This document shows, in pieces, positions 24,281 through 33,642 of a DNA stretch of 55,087 bases; position 1 is the first letter of the stretch, and every line of letters begins with the position of its first letter. The notes beneath the pieces are model-generated. The model searched no databases, was not told where the DNA came from, and saw nothing but the letters and a program-made list of their open reading frames with translations. The DNA comes from Paenibacillus wynnii (GTDB lineage Bacteria; Bacillota; Bacilli; Paenibacillales; Paenibacillaceae): positions 1-55,087 of the forward strand of contig NZ_JAUSTK010000035.1 in the NCBI RefSeq assembly GCF_030812855.1, read 5' to 3'. A program made the position numbers and the translations under genes.

Positions 24281-25693
24281 ATGGATTATTTAAAAATATT
24301 TTTTGTGAACACCGCATTGCTCATAACATTGGCTTATTTAGCGAACTTACTATATAAACATACTATTTCGTACGCTTCAGAACGGGTTAAGCTGGTGTGC
24401 TGGGTGATACTTGCGATATTTGCAGGTTGGATCAGCTCTTTTTTCGGTTTCATGCTAGGTGAAGATGTTATCTTTGATCTTAGGTTTGTTCCCCTAATCA
24501 TTTCGACTATGGCCTTCCCGCAGCCCTTTATTCTAATTCTTATTGGTGCAGGTACAGGACTTATGCGGCTTACCCTTGGTGTGAACTCGGCCGCATTTGC
24601 AGGTGTGCTTAACTTATTCATATTGGGTTTTGTCTGTGCCGGTTTAAGTTTCTGGGTTCGGCGCTCTTCCTATTCTATGATAAGTAAAGGCTTGACCATC
24701 ATTCTCGTGGTGAATTTGTTCAACTCTATTAATATTACGTTGTTTGGAGTCATATCCGTTCAGAAGTACATAACTGAAATAATGCCAGTGACTTTTCCGT
24801 CGGGATTAATTCTTAGTATGTTGTTCGCGTTGATTATCAGGGATTTTCATCTGGAGCAGCAGCGTACTTTACAAATCCAACGGGCTAATAATCTTCTTTC
24901 TACTCAGACGGAAGAATTGCATAAGAACAAGATTGTCATGGAGGAAAGGGCAAAACAGCTCATGCTGGCATCCCAATTTAAATCAGAGTTTCTAGCCAAT
25001 ATGTCACATGAGCTCAGAACACCCCTGAATAGCATTATCAATCTGTCGCAGTTAATAGAAGAAGAAGATGCTTCTCTTGGCAGAGATGAAATGATCCTTT
25101 ATGGAAGTATAATTCATCGTTCAGGCGATGATCTCATGAAGCTCATTAATGATATTTTGGATTTGTCCAAAGTAGAAGCGGGGCGGTTGGAAATTAGCAG
25201 TGAAGAAGTGAATGTGAGTGAAATTCCTGAACTTCTCGCTTTGCAATTCAGTGTGGTTGCTCGCCAGAAGGGTCTGGAGTTCTCGGTGACAATGAGTGAT
25301 GAATTACCGGAATCATTTAATTCTGATCCCCAGCGGGTACAACAGATTCTACGAAATCTATTATCTAATGCTTTCAAATTTACCGAAACAGGTAGGGTAT
25401 CACTAAACATACGGGATGAAATCAGGAATGAAGGCAAGCATCCCAAGCGCTGGATCGTATTTGACGTTCAGGATAGCGGGATTGGCATTGCCAAGGATAA
25501 GCATTTGACCATCTTTGAAGCATTTCAACAAGCGGACGGGACGATAAGCAGACAGTATGGAGGCACTGGACTGGGTCTATCCATTAGCCGCGATCTGGCC
25601 AGGCTTCTAGGCGGCTTTATCATTTTGAACAGCAGTGAAGGAAAAGGGAGCCTATTCTCGTTATATTTACCCCTAAGTGAGAATGTCCAATAA
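24281..25693 (+). CDS. Membrane sensor histidine kinase (5TMR-LYT type), orphan
   Basis: 470 residues. Five or six N-terminal membrane helices (to about residue 185) form a 5TM-LYT-type sensor (VPLIISTMAFPQPFILILIG, AGTGLMRLTLGVNSAAFAG). A coiled linker leads to HisKA with the phospho-accepting His243 in MSHELRTPLNS, then HATPase_c with N-box NLLSNAFKFTETG, G1 VQDSGIGIAKD, F-box IFEAFQQADG and G2 GGTGLGLSISRDL. All catalytic motifs are intact. No response regulator gene is adjacent, so the partner is unknown. It lies near the EET locus but behind its own promoter region. Confidence 0.9.
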   Translation: MDYLKIFFVNTALLITLAYLANLLYKHTISYASERVKLVCWVILAIFAGWISSFFGFMLGEDVIFDLRFVPLIISTMAFPQPFILILIGAGTGLMRLTLGVNSAAFAGVLNLFILGFVCAGLSFWVRRSSYSMISKGLTIILVVNLFNSINITLFGVISVQKYITEIMPVTFPSGLILSMLFALIIRDFHLEQQRTLQIQRANNLLSTQTEELHKNKIVMEERAKQLMLASQFKSEFLANMSHELRTPLNSIINLSQLIEEEDASLGRDEMILYGSIIHRSGDDLMKLINDILDLSKVEAGRLEISSEEVNVSEIPELLALQFSVVARQKGLEFSVTMSDELPESFNSDPQRVQQILRNLLSNAFKFTETGRVSLNIRDEIRNEGKHPKRWIVFDVQDSGIGIAKDKHLTIFEAFQQADGTISRQYGGTGLGLSISRDLARLLGGFIILNSSEGKGSLFSLYLPLSENVQ

Positions 25694-25787
25694 ACTCCAA
25701 GCGAATTTATAATTATGTCATATTGACATAAGCATGATGCGGAGTAGAATGAAGCCAAAGCCGCATCAAAGGAGTGTAATCACCTTA

Positions 25788-27062
25788 ATGAACATCATGA
25801 GAAGCGGGCCGCTGATCAGACGTCCGAAATCGTTACGTAAATTCTCGAAGCAACGCAAAAATTTGTATATAGCTACGTGGGAGGGTGTTCCTGCAACGAT
25901 CTTTCAGGTGCTGCTGCAAGGGCAGTTTCTGACAGGATTTCTTCTATATTTAGGCGCATCATCAAGCCAAATTGGTTTTGTGCTGGCTTTAACTACTTTG
26001 GTTAATATAGCTCAGATTGGTGTTGCTTTTCTAATTCAAAAATTACCGAGCCGCAAATGGGCTATGGTTACCTGTGTAGCTATACACAGGATACTTTGGA
26101 CCTCAACAGGATTGATACCCTTTATACTTCCAAAAGATCTTTGGGTGGTTACGTTTATTGGGTTATATACAATCGCCTTCATAGCAAATACAGCCGGAGC
26201 TGTGCTTTGGAGTTCTGTTATCAGTGATCTGGTTCCCGCCCGTGTCCGGGGGCGTTATTTCGGGATTCGAAATACGGTTCTAAATGCGCTAGGTAGTGCC
26301 GTCTTGTATGCCGGCGGTATTGTTCTGGACCGATATCCCGGAGGCCAAGGTTTTTTTATTTTGTATGTAGTTGTGTGGATTTTTGCCGCAACCAATATTG
26401 TAGTGCTGTTCTTTTATCCAGATACTCATTTCGAGAAGTCGGACGAAAATAAGTTCCTGCCGATGTTTAAGAAACCGCTCCACGATACGTTATTTATGAA
26501 GTCCACTCTGTTTCTAGCTGCATGGCTTTTGCTGCAGAATTTGACAGTACCTCTCTATTCGTATGTCATGCTGCAATTGCTGCATATTAACTATCAGACA
26601 TTATCGTTGCTTAATGTATCCCAGACGATATTTATGATGGGAAGCTTCTATGTATGGGGTAATCTGAATGCGAGGTATAGCAACAAGCGTTTGCTGCTCT
26701 GGACCCTGCCGATTATTGCCGCTTCATCTCTGATTTGGGGACTGCTATCCGTCCTTCCAATGTTATTAGTATTGTTTACTGCGCATATTGTGTTTGGCGT
26801 AGGTGTTGGCGGTTTTAACCAGCTGGCCTTCAACTTTATTATCGGTGATACTCCTAAGAAGGAACGGCCGATGTATATGGCGATGTTTGCGGCGCTCACA
26901 GGTCTATCATCGTTCTTCGGGCCTCTTATCGGAGGTCAGATCTATGGCTGGATAGAGAATTGGCCGCATTGGACCCAAGTGTACGGAATGCAGATCGTCG
27001 TCGGCGTACTGATGCTAGTGCTGGCTTTATTGCTGGGAAGACGCATCCTGAAGGATGAATAG
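25788..27062 (+). CDS. MFS transporter
   Basis: About 424 residues, twelve predicted membrane helices, with an N-terminal basic segment (RRPKSLRKFSKQRKNLY). The loop RVRGRYFGIRNTVLN corresponds to the conserved loop 4-5 region, and GVGVGGFNQLAFNFIIGD and PKKERPMYMAMFAALTG are typical of this Bacillota MFS subgroup. AAAGGAG at 25768-25774 favours ATG 25788; an upstream ATG at 25734 has no ribosome site. The substrate cannot be told. Confidence 0.8.
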   Translation: MNIMRSGPLIRRPKSLRKFSKQRKNLYIATWEGVPATIFQVLLQGQFLTGFLLYLGASSSQIGFVLALTTLVNIAQIGVAFLIQKLPSRKWAMVTCVAIHRILWTSTGLIPFILPKDLWVVTFIGLYTIAFIANTAGAVLWSSVISDLVPARVRGRYFGIRNTVLNALGSAVLYAGGIVLDRYPGGQGFFILYVVVWIFAATNIVVLFFYPDTHFEKSDENKFLPMFKKPLHDTLFMKSTLFLAAWLLLQNLTVPLYSYVMLQLLHINYQTLSLLNVSQTIFMMGSFYVWGNLNARYSNKRLLLWTLPIIAASSLIWGLLSVLPMLLVLFTAHIVFGVGVGGFNQLAFNFIIGDTPKKERPMYMAMFAALTGLSSFFGPLIGGQIYGWIENWPHWTQVYGMQIVVGVLMLVLALLLGRRILKDE

Positions 27063-27090
27063 AACCTAGACTGAAGGAGAGACCGTTCTA

Positions 27091-27759
27091 ATGACAAGAA
27101 TTGCAATGGTACTGGGGGCAACCGGACTCGTGGGTACCCAGGTTACGGAGAGCTTATTACGAAGCGGGATCTGGGACGAGGTCAGGGTATTGGTTCGTCA
27201 TCCACTGGATCAGAAACATCCCGGCCTGAAGCAATTCGTTATTAATTGGGATGAGCTGGAGCAGCATGGGAATCTGTTTAACGGGGTGTCGGCTATCTTT
27301 TGTTGTCTTGGAACAACGATCAAGAAAGCAGGATCTCAGAGTAATTTCGAGCGTGTAGATCTTCATTATCCACTGCAGGCCGCGGCTCTTGCCAAGAAAC
27401 ATCAGGTCAAGCAATTCTTGGTTGTCTCTTCTATGGGAGCAAGCTCGAAATCCCGTAATTTTTACAGCCGAACCAAAGGGAGTATGGAGGAAGGGTTGAG
27501 CGCTTTGGAGTTTCAAGGTCTTCATATATTCCGTCCGTCGCTTTTGCTGGGCCAGCGGCAAGAGTTCAGGCTGGGGGAACAAGTAGCTGCAAAGCTCATG
27601 AGAGCATTTGGTTTTTTACTAGTCGGCAAGGCTGCTCAATACCGGGCAATCCAAGCGAAAACGGTAGCTCAGGCAATGATCAACATTGCAAATGTCGGTA
27701 CACGGGGCGTGCATGTTTACAATAACGAGGTTATTCAAGTACTTGGTATAGAACGATAG
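27091..27759 (+). CDS. NAD(P)-binding oxidoreductase, atypical SDR (HTATIP2-like)
   Basis: 222 residues of Rossmann fold with the Gly-rich MVLGATGLVGTQVTESLL, the CCLGTTIKKAGS segment after strand 4, FLVVSSMGAS, and the catalytic-type Tyr/Lys in FYSRTKGSMEEGL; FRPSLLLGQRQEFR follows. This is the pattern of the CC3/HTATIP2-like atypical short-chain dehydrogenases. GAAGGAGAG before ATG 27091. The substrate is unknown. It starts 28 bp after the MFS gene and may share its transcript. Confidence 0.8.
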   Translation: MTRIAMVLGATGLVGTQVTESLLRSGIWDEVRVLVRHPLDQKHPGLKQFVINWDELEQHGNLFNGVSAIFCCLGTTIKKAGSQSNFERVDLHYPLQAAALAKKHQVKQFLVVSSMGASSKSRNFYSRTKGSMEEGLSALEFQGLHIFRPSLLLGQRQEFRLGEQVAAKLMRAFGFLLVGKAAQYRAIQAKTVAQAMINIANVGTRGVHVYNNEVIQVLGIER

Positions 27760-27826
27760 GTTTGCATTAACTAAAGACCAGGACTTACAATAAGAAAATA
27801 AAATGACGCTGGGAGGAGTAACATAA

Positions 27827-28207
27827 ATGAGTAAAAAACAGATTTCTACAACAAATGCACCGGGTGCGATCGGCCCTTACAGCCAAGCTATTACAGCAGG
27901 AAATTGGGTATACACCTCCGGGCAACTAGGCATGAATCCAGAAACAGGAGATTTGGCAGAGGGTGTGCAGGAGCAGGCGCGTCAGGCACTTAACAATCTC
28001 AAGGCTATTCTGGAGGAAGCTGGGGCTTCTCTCGATCATGTGGTGAAGACTACGGTCTTCCTAAAGGACATGAATGATTTCGTGGCGGTTAATGAAGTTT
28101 ACAGCACTTTTTTTACAGAACCCTATCCCGCCCGCAGTGCCGTTGAAGTTGCCCGCTTACCTAAGGACGGATTAGTAGAGATCGAAGCGGTTGCCCGCAA
28201 AAAATAA
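27827..28207 (+). CDS. ridA: RidA family 2-iminobutanoate/2-iminopropanoate deaminase
   Basis: 126 residues, the full family length. PGAIGPYSQAI, YTSGQLGMNPETGDL, QARQALNNLKAILEEAGAS and the catalytic PARSAVEVARLPKDGLVEIEAVA (Arg and Glu of the active site) are all there. It works as a trimer in the cytoplasm, hydrolysing reactive enamines/imines formed by PLP enzymes such as threonine dehydratase. GGGAGGAG precedes ATG 27827. Confidence 0.95.
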   Translation: MSKKQISTTNAPGAIGPYSQAITAGNWVYTSGQLGMNPETGDLAEGVQEQARQALNNLKAILEEAGASLDHVVKTTVFLKDMNDFVAVNEVYSTFFTEPYPARSAVEVARLPKDGLVEIEAVARKK

Positions 28208-28221
28208 CGATTGAAATGAAC

Positions 28222-28279
28222 AAAAGGCCCTCTATTGCAACTGCGTCAGTCGCAGATTTTGCAGTAAAGGGCCTTTTTT
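28222..28279 (+). terminator. Terminator after ridA
   Basis: AGGCCCT (28225-28231) pairs with AGGGCCT (28268-28274), with an inner TGCAA...TTGCA hairpin, followed by six T. From here to 28605 there is no gene; the last 100 bases hold the leader of the helicase gene. Confidence 0.8.
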
Positions 28280-28605
28280 CTTTCGGATTTAGAAATCACT
28301 CAGATGTAAAATTATCTCATTAATAACATATATACGGCTGTCGGTATGCGCTTACCTTACAAATGTCCCCGTAAAGTGTAGGGAAATATACGGAAACGTT
28401 TTTAAATCCGAGCCTTTTCGTATAAGATGAAGGTAAAACCTTTTTTTGTTGTGTTGGGGCTGGTCGTTTTTCATATATAGGGGAGCGCTCGTTATATGCA
28501 CTGTTCCTTTAAATAGTTCGAAATATATTTCTCGTAGAGAGGATGCTGTCGTTCAGATATGGACGGAGGTACCCTTTCTGCTTGCTTACAAGACAGGAGA
28601 TCACG

Positions 28606-31600
28606 ATGACTAAGCATCTGTATGCAATATGGTTAGGGGATGTTTTATTTTGCTTCTCCGGCGAAACTTCGGAACCGAAGGTAGATGCCTGGACCCGAGT
28701 GGTCAAACGGCTGGAGCTGCAGGGTGGTTTGCGTCCTTTTGCGGGTGCCGCGCTGCGTCTGGCTGAAGTGAAATATCCTACCGCTCCGGTTGAAGGGAAG
28801 ACTGTGCGTCGGCAAATGCCCGGTCGTACTCTTGAGGGCCTTGCGCTTACACCTAAAGAGGCCTTTGATTTGCTCTTAGCCTGGGACGAATCACTATGTC
28901 TGAATCAAGGCGTCGAGCCTGGGGGAGAAATGAGATACTGGGCTGCTGCCGCGCGCTTCGGCCTAGAACTTTTGGGTACAGGTGGATTTACGCCTGGAGC
29001 CCTGCCGCCGCGACCCGTAGGCTCCCGCCGCCGTGGAGGGGAACAGGCAGCTTTGGCTTGCTGGGTCCCTGCATTTCGGAACGAGGAGTACACAAAGATA
29101 TTTCTACAGCTCTCCGCATCAATGCCTGTGCTTGGACTGGGCAGTCCTTCGGCTGAAGCCGGTGACTTATCGACTCGCGAGGAGGCGGGGGCGCATGTGC
29201 TCTATTCTTTCTTACAAGCTGTGATGAGTACTGAGGTCAAGGGGGTCATCTCTCGTATAGAGAGTGAACTATCCCCATACAAAGCCAATTATCGCCGGGG
29301 TTATTCTCCTCTCACGGAACTATGGTGGAACAGCCTGCTCACGGGCAGCCGGGATATACCTGTGCAGGGTACTCCTGCTGAGGTGACCGAGCTCCTCGCC
29401 GTTGTGTCTGAGACCGGCGGAACGGAAGTGCCTCATACAGAGAAAGAAGAGGCGCGTCGCGGACAGCTGGGACTTGGACTGCGCCTGGAGCCGCCCGCCG
29501 ATGAAGAGGGAGTGTGGCGACTTTCCTTTTGGGCGGAAAGCCGCGAAGAAAGTGAGTTTTGGTTGCCTGCAAGCTCGATCTGGGCCAGCGCTGAGCGGGA
29601 GTTCACCTTGTGGGGGAAACGTTACCGAAATATTCAGGAGCAACTTCTTACACTCTTGGGACGGGCAGCGAAGATATCACCGGATATTGAACGGGGACTA
29701 AGCTCGCCTGCTCCTACAGGAGTCGATCTGGAGCCTCAACGTCTTTACTTTTTTTTGAAAGAGACTGTGCCTCAACTGACCACACGCGGGATAACCGTCC
29801 AAATGCCTTCGCGATGGAGTCGAGAGGGACGTCGCCGTATTGGAATGAAGATGAAAATGCAGCAGCTCTCCAATGAGGCCGTTGGACCAGCACCTGTTGC
29901 CCTGGGTATGGAGGAGTTGATCTCCTTTCGGATCGAGGCATCGCTTGGAGAAGCATCCATCAGCGCGGAGGAACTCACGGAGTTAATGGAGGCTGGCGTG
30001 CCTTTTGTTCGTTTTCGCGGGGAATGGATAGAGATAGATCCTAAAGAGATACGTCAGGTTCTAAAATATATGAAACGGCACGAACATGGGGAAATGTCTG
30101 CGGCTGATTGGATGAGGCTCGAAGCTGAGGATGAAGAAGACAGACTCTGGAAAGGCATGTCGGTCACAGGCATGGAGACCACAGGGTTGTTGTCCTCTCT
30201 TATGCGCGGTGATATGCTTCGCAATTTACCGGAGCGGCAAATTCCCGAAGGTCTTCATGGAACTCTCCGTCCTTATCAGGAGCGGGGATTTCAATGGCTG
30301 TCTGCTTTAAGTGGACTGGGCTTTGGTGTATGTCTAGCCGATGATATGGGTCTCGGAAAGACTATCCAGGTCATTACATGCCTCTTGGATCGTGCCTTAA
30401 ATCACCCGGCCGATCAGCAACGGGGTCCGATACTGATCTTATGTCCGACATCGCTTCTAGGGAACTGGCAGCGGGAACTTCAGCGTTTCGCCCCCTCGCT
30501 AACCGTTCATATTCATCATGGAGGGCGGAGGGTTCGTGGTGAGAGCTTCCTGTCTCTGGTTGCCAGTCATGATATTGTGCTGACAACTTACCATTTAGCC
30601 GGTCGTGACAGTGAGGATTTAGCAGGAGTTAAATGGTCTACTGTAGTGCTGGACGAAGCTCAATATATCAAGAATCACCGTACTAAGCAGGCTCAAAGCG
30701 TAATGAAGCTTTCCGCACCGCACCGTATTGCCATGACGGGAACTCCGGTAGAGAACCGCTTAGGGGAACTGTGGTCCATTTTTCATTTTTTGAATCCGGG
30801 ATATCTGGGAACCTACCACTCCTTCCGACAGCGTTACGGATCAGGCGAAGGCGGCGATCGGCTTCGGGAGCTTCATCGTTTGGTCTCTCCCTTCTTACTG
30901 CGTAGACTTAAAAGTGACCCTGACATTTCCAAGGATCTTCCTGAAAAGCTGGAACTCAAATCCTATTGTCCGCTCTCGGAAACTCAGGCGGCACTATACC
31001 AGGGGGTTGTGGATGAAATGCTGGGTGTGATAGGGGAAAGGTCGGGAATGGCCAGAAGAGGGTTGGTGTTGTCCTCCCTAACAAAGCTGAAGCAGATTTG
31101 TAATCATCCCGGACTTTTCCGTAAAGAGGAGGGGCGTAGCTTAAGGCACGAGCATTCCGGTAAAATGGATGTTATGTACGAGGTGCTGGACAGCATAGCA
31201 GAGATTGGGGAATCTGCACTGATCTTTACTCAGTATGTCGCTATGGGTGAAATGTTGGTAAATCGGTTGACCAAGCGTTATGGCAAACACCCGTTATTCC
31301 TGCATGGTGGCGTTCCGAAACGGGAGCGTGATGAGATGGTTCGAGCTTTTCAGGAGGGGGAGGGAACGGCTTTCTTCGTCCTCTCACTCAAGGCTGGCGG
31401 TGTGGGGCTGAATCTTACACGGGCTAATCATGTGCTTCATTATGACCGTTGGTGGAACCCGGCTGTAGAGAATCAGGCTACAGACCGAGCCTTCCGAATC
31501 GGTCAGCATAAGAATGTTCAGGTGCATAAACTGATCTGCCAAGGAACTTTGGAAGAACGTATAGATGAGCTTATCGAACGTAAAAAGAGTCTGTCTGAGC

Positions 31601-31692
31601 AGGTTGTAGGCTCTGGTGAAACATGGTTGACGGAGATGTCCAACCATGAGTTGAAGGAGCTCATTGAGCTGCAGGGACAGGATTGGATGTAG
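28606..31692 (+). CDS. SNF2-family DNA-dependent ATPase/helicase (YwqA-like)
   Basis: 1028 residues. The N-terminal half (about 1-480) is the bacterial SNF2-associated region. The ATPase core begins at LRPYQERGFQWL; Walker A is DDMGLGKT (Lys585), motif Ia ILCPTSLLGNWQREL, Walker B LDEAQ (Asp683), motif III MTGTPVENRLGELWSIF. The C-terminal helicase half has FLHGGVPKRERDEMV, LSLKAGGVGLNLT and WNPAVENQATDRAFRIGQ. It is the size and layout of B. subtilis YwqA. It probably remodels protein-DNA or RNA polymerase complexes. AGGAG at 28594-28598 gives ATG 28606. The gene after it, 36 bp away, seems to be its partner. Confidence 0.92.
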   Translation: MTKHLYAIWLGDVLFCFSGETSEPKVDAWTRVVKRLELQGGLRPFAGAALRLAEVKYPTAPVEGKTVRRQMPGRTLEGLALTPKEAFDLLLAWDESLCLNQGVEPGGEMRYWAAAARFGLELLGTGGFTPGALPPRPVGSRRRGGEQAALACWVPAFRNEEYTKIFLQLSASMPVLGLGSPSAEAGDLSTREEAGAHVLYSFLQAVMSTEVKGVISRIESELSPYKANYRRGYSPLTELWWNSLLTGSRDIPVQGTPAEVTELLAVVSETGGTEVPHTEKEEARRGQLGLGLRLEPPADEEGVWRLSFWAESREESEFWLPASSIWASAEREFTLWGKRYRNIQEQLLTLLGRAAKISPDIERGLSSPAPTGVDLEPQRLYFFLKETVPQLTTRGITVQMPSRWSREGRRRIGMKMKMQQLSNEAVGPAPVALGMEELISFRIEASLGEASISAEELTELMEAGVPFVRFRGEWIEIDPKEIRQVLKYMKRHEHGEMSAADWMRLEAEDEEDRLWKGMSVTGMETTGLLSSLMRGDMLRNLPERQIPEGLHGTLRPYQERGFQWLSALSGLGFGVCLADDMGLGKTIQVITCLLDRALNHPADQQRGPILILCPTSLLGNWQRELQRFAPSLTVHIHHGGRRVRGESFLSLVASHDIVLTTYHLAGRDSEDLAGVKWSTVVLDEAQYIKNHRTKQAQSVMKLSAPHRIAMTGTPVENRLGELWSIFHFLNPGYLGTYHSFRQRYGSGEGGDRLRELHRLVSPFLLRRLKSDPDISKDLPEKLELKSYCPLSETQAALYQGVVDEMLGVIGERSGMARRGLVLSSLTKLKQICNHPGLFRKEEGRSLRHEHSGKMDVMYEVLDSIAEIGESALIFTQYVAMGEMLVNRLTKRYGKHPLFLHGGVPKRERDEMVRAFQEGEGTAFFVLSLKAGGVGLNLTRANHVLHYDRWWNPAVENQATDRAFRIGQHKNVQVHKLICQGTLEERIDELIERKKSLSEQVVGSGETWLTEMSNHELKELIELQGQDWM

Positions 31693-31728
31693 AGAACTGC
31701 GAGATAATTATACGGTGGAGGGGATCGG

Positions 31729-32457
31729 ATGAATGGGAGTTTAGAATTACAGCTTGAGGCTGTTCCTGGAGTATTGAAGGCAGCTCAGATCGTGCTGCCT
31801 GGGAGTCCATCGGAGTTGTCCATCAAGGTTCCCCTGTGGTCACCTTCCACGCGGAAAGAACTGGTTAGGCGCTTGGCATTGTGCCCCAATGAGATGTACG
31901 CTCTGTTACAAGGCCGTGCGCCCCATTGGTTCAATGGACTGGAGATTCTTCCGGCTAACCTGGAGCAGACTTCTGATGCGGACGTAGAAGACGTGGGAAT
32001 GAAGAACGATGATATGCTGAAGCAAATCGAAAAGAGCCTTTCAGATCAACCCCTCTTGGCATTAAAGCTAAGAGGATTTCCTAAAGAGGAGTTGCTGGAG
32101 GCAGTATTTGCGTTCTGGGCTGAAACTGCGGCTGATGCCGAGAGGACGAACAACGGGATCAACCCAACGGCGGTACTTACAGCAGAGCTGGCCCGGCTGG
32201 AGCGCAAGGGGCCTGCAATCTCCTCAGGGGAGTGGCTGGCTGAGGCGGCTGCTGAAGGCTCGCTCCACCAGCCGGGAACCTTATTTCACGAAGTGGGTGA
32301 CCGTCCCTTCCCGAAGAACCCGGTCGTAGCAACGGTTACTGAGGATTGGCAAAATTTGTTGCCTCAAACCCCTAGGGTGCAAGACGGGCTGGCTCTTGTT
32401 ATGCGCCGTGTTTCGGAAGCAGCTGCCGGGCGGGCGAGGGGTAATAATAAATTATAA
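31729..32457 (+). CDS. Hypothetical protein downstream of the SNF2 gene
   Basis: 242 residues, soluble, helical and acidic, for example ELVRRLALCPNEMYALLQGR and EELLEAVFAFWAET, with WLAEAAAEGSLHQPGTLFHE later. It contains no SWIM zinc finger (only one Cys), unlike the protein next to some SNF2 genes. GGAGGGGATCGG before ATG 31729 and the short gap show co-transcription with the helicase, so a role as helper of that enzyme is likely. I do not recognise a domain. Confidence 0.6.
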   Translation: MNGSLELQLEAVPGVLKAAQIVLPGSPSELSIKVPLWSPSTRKELVRRLALCPNEMYALLQGRAPHWFNGLEILPANLEQTSDADVEDVGMKNDDMLKQIEKSLSDQPLLALKLRGFPKEELLEAVFAFWAETAADAERTNNGINPTAVLTAELARLERKGPAISSGEWLAEAAAEGSLHQPGTLFHEVGDRPFPKNPVVATVTEDWQNLLPQTPRVQDGLALVMRRVSEAAAGRARGNNKL

Positions 32458-32480
32458 TTCCAAGCGCTGTAATGGACAGA

Positions 32481-32531
32481 ATAAAGGGCGATCCCACAAC
32501 AGAGTTCTCTGTTCCGGGATCGCCCTTTATT
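32481..32531. terminator. Bidirectional terminator between convergent genes
   Basis: ATAAAGGGCGATCCC (32481-32495) is exactly complementary to 32516-32530, with an inner ACAGAG/CTCTGT stem. It serves the SNF2 pair and the alarmone synthetase. Confidence 0.9.
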
Positions 32532-32534
32532 GGT

Positions 32535-33266
32535 TTAGCTTTGCGGTTCCTCATTACTGCCAGCACCGTCTGAAAGCTCCAAAATTTCCGTTCGGAGGCG
32601 CAGCATCTTCTGGTCGAGCTCATCGGCGGCACGGGCCGCTTCTTTAAGTTCCTCTGCCACATGTGCAGGAAGCTGCTTATCGAATTTATAGTATAGAATA
32701 TGCTCCATGCTGGCCCAGAAATCCATGGCAAGGGTACGCAGTTGAATTTCTGCCTTAACCCAGCGTGTACCTTCCAACAGAATTAGGGGGATAGAAACAA
32801 TTAGATGCAGGCTTTGATATCCATTAGGCTTGGGATGGGCAATATAATCCTTGATCTCAAGAACGCGAATATCCTCACGGATGCATAAATGGTCCACAAG
32901 GCGATAAATGTCTTTAACAAAAGCGCATACGATCCGCATACCTGCGATATCATGGATGTACTGCTCCATATTCTCGGAGCTGAGTTCGTAGCCTTTGCGC
33001 TCCATTTTTTGCAGAATACTCTTAGGTTCCTTAATGCGGGATTTAATATGCTCAATAGGGCTGAAGCCGTCACGAATTTGCCATTCGGTCTTAATGACAT
33101 CGATTTTATTCTGAAGTTCATTGAGGGCTAGACGATAAAGTGCTGGTAGCTGCATTAACTCATCAATCTGTCTGGGAAAACCGTTCTCCTTCTCCCACTG
33201 CCTAAGATCTTGGACATGTAACTGTAACTTATTTAATGTAAGATGTCTGCTTTCGTGTTCTTTCAC
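32535..33266 (-). CDS. sasA: Small alarmone synthetase (SasA/YwaC type)
   Basis: 243 residues, single-domain RelA/SpoT-type GTP pyrophosphokinase. FSPIEHIKSRIKEPKSILQK, YIHDIAGMRIVC, the synthetase Glu/Gln motif VKAEIQLRTLAMDFWASMEH and HPKPNGYQSLHLIV match B. subtilis YwaC closely, more so than YjbM. No hydrolase or regulatory domain exists. It makes (p)ppGpp from ATP and GDP/GTP when induced, classically by cell-envelope stress. The start is GTG after CGGGAGAG. The upstream TTGCTT-18-TAAAAT is only a weak promoter, and no ECF-sigma motif is evident. The C-terminal tail is about 30 residues longer than in YwaC. Confidence 0.9.
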   Translation of the reverse strand: MKEHESRHLTLNKLQLHVQDLRQWEKENGFPRQIDELMQLPALYRLALNELQNKIDVIKTEWQIRDGFSPIEHIKSRIKEPKSILQKMERKGYELSSENMEQYIHDIAGMRIVCAFVKDIYRLVDHLCIREDIRVLEIKDYIAHPKPNGYQSLHLIVSIPLILLEGTRWVKAEIQLRTLAMDFWASMEHILYYKFDKQLPAHVAEELKEAARAADELDQKMLRLRTEILELSDGAGSNEEPQS

Positions 33267-33642
33267 GGTTACTCTCCCGATTTACGTATTTGTGACTCCT
33301 TCTATTTTAACCGATGGACAGTCTCGGAAGCAAAACTTTAAGTAGGCAAGAGTCATTTTGAAGAGATTCAAACAGCCCGAGCCCCGGTGATTATCCGGAT
33401 CTAAGGCTTAATATTTGTTGGGAATCTTCATATAAACTCACGGTCTTCTCGTAAAACTTGTCACCTGTGGTTCGCCAAAATCATTTTAACTATTATACAC
33501 AGTACGACAAATAATGAATCTGTTCGATACATTTGGTATGATAGAGTCACGTTTCCGGCATTGTCCGGACCGTAAAAGGTTAATTCGTGTTAACGCATGA
33601 ATATATTTTGCCTATTCTCACTGTGGAGAAGGAGGAACTACA
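33267..33642. other. Divergent intergenic region, sasA and zinc-ribbon gene
   Basis: No gene is seen. TATGAT at 33537-33542 could be the -10 of the rightward gene, with no good -35. CGTTTCCGGCATTGTCCGGACCG (partly palindromic, TCCGGCA/TGTCCGGA) lies at about 33550-33572. Confidence 0.35.
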
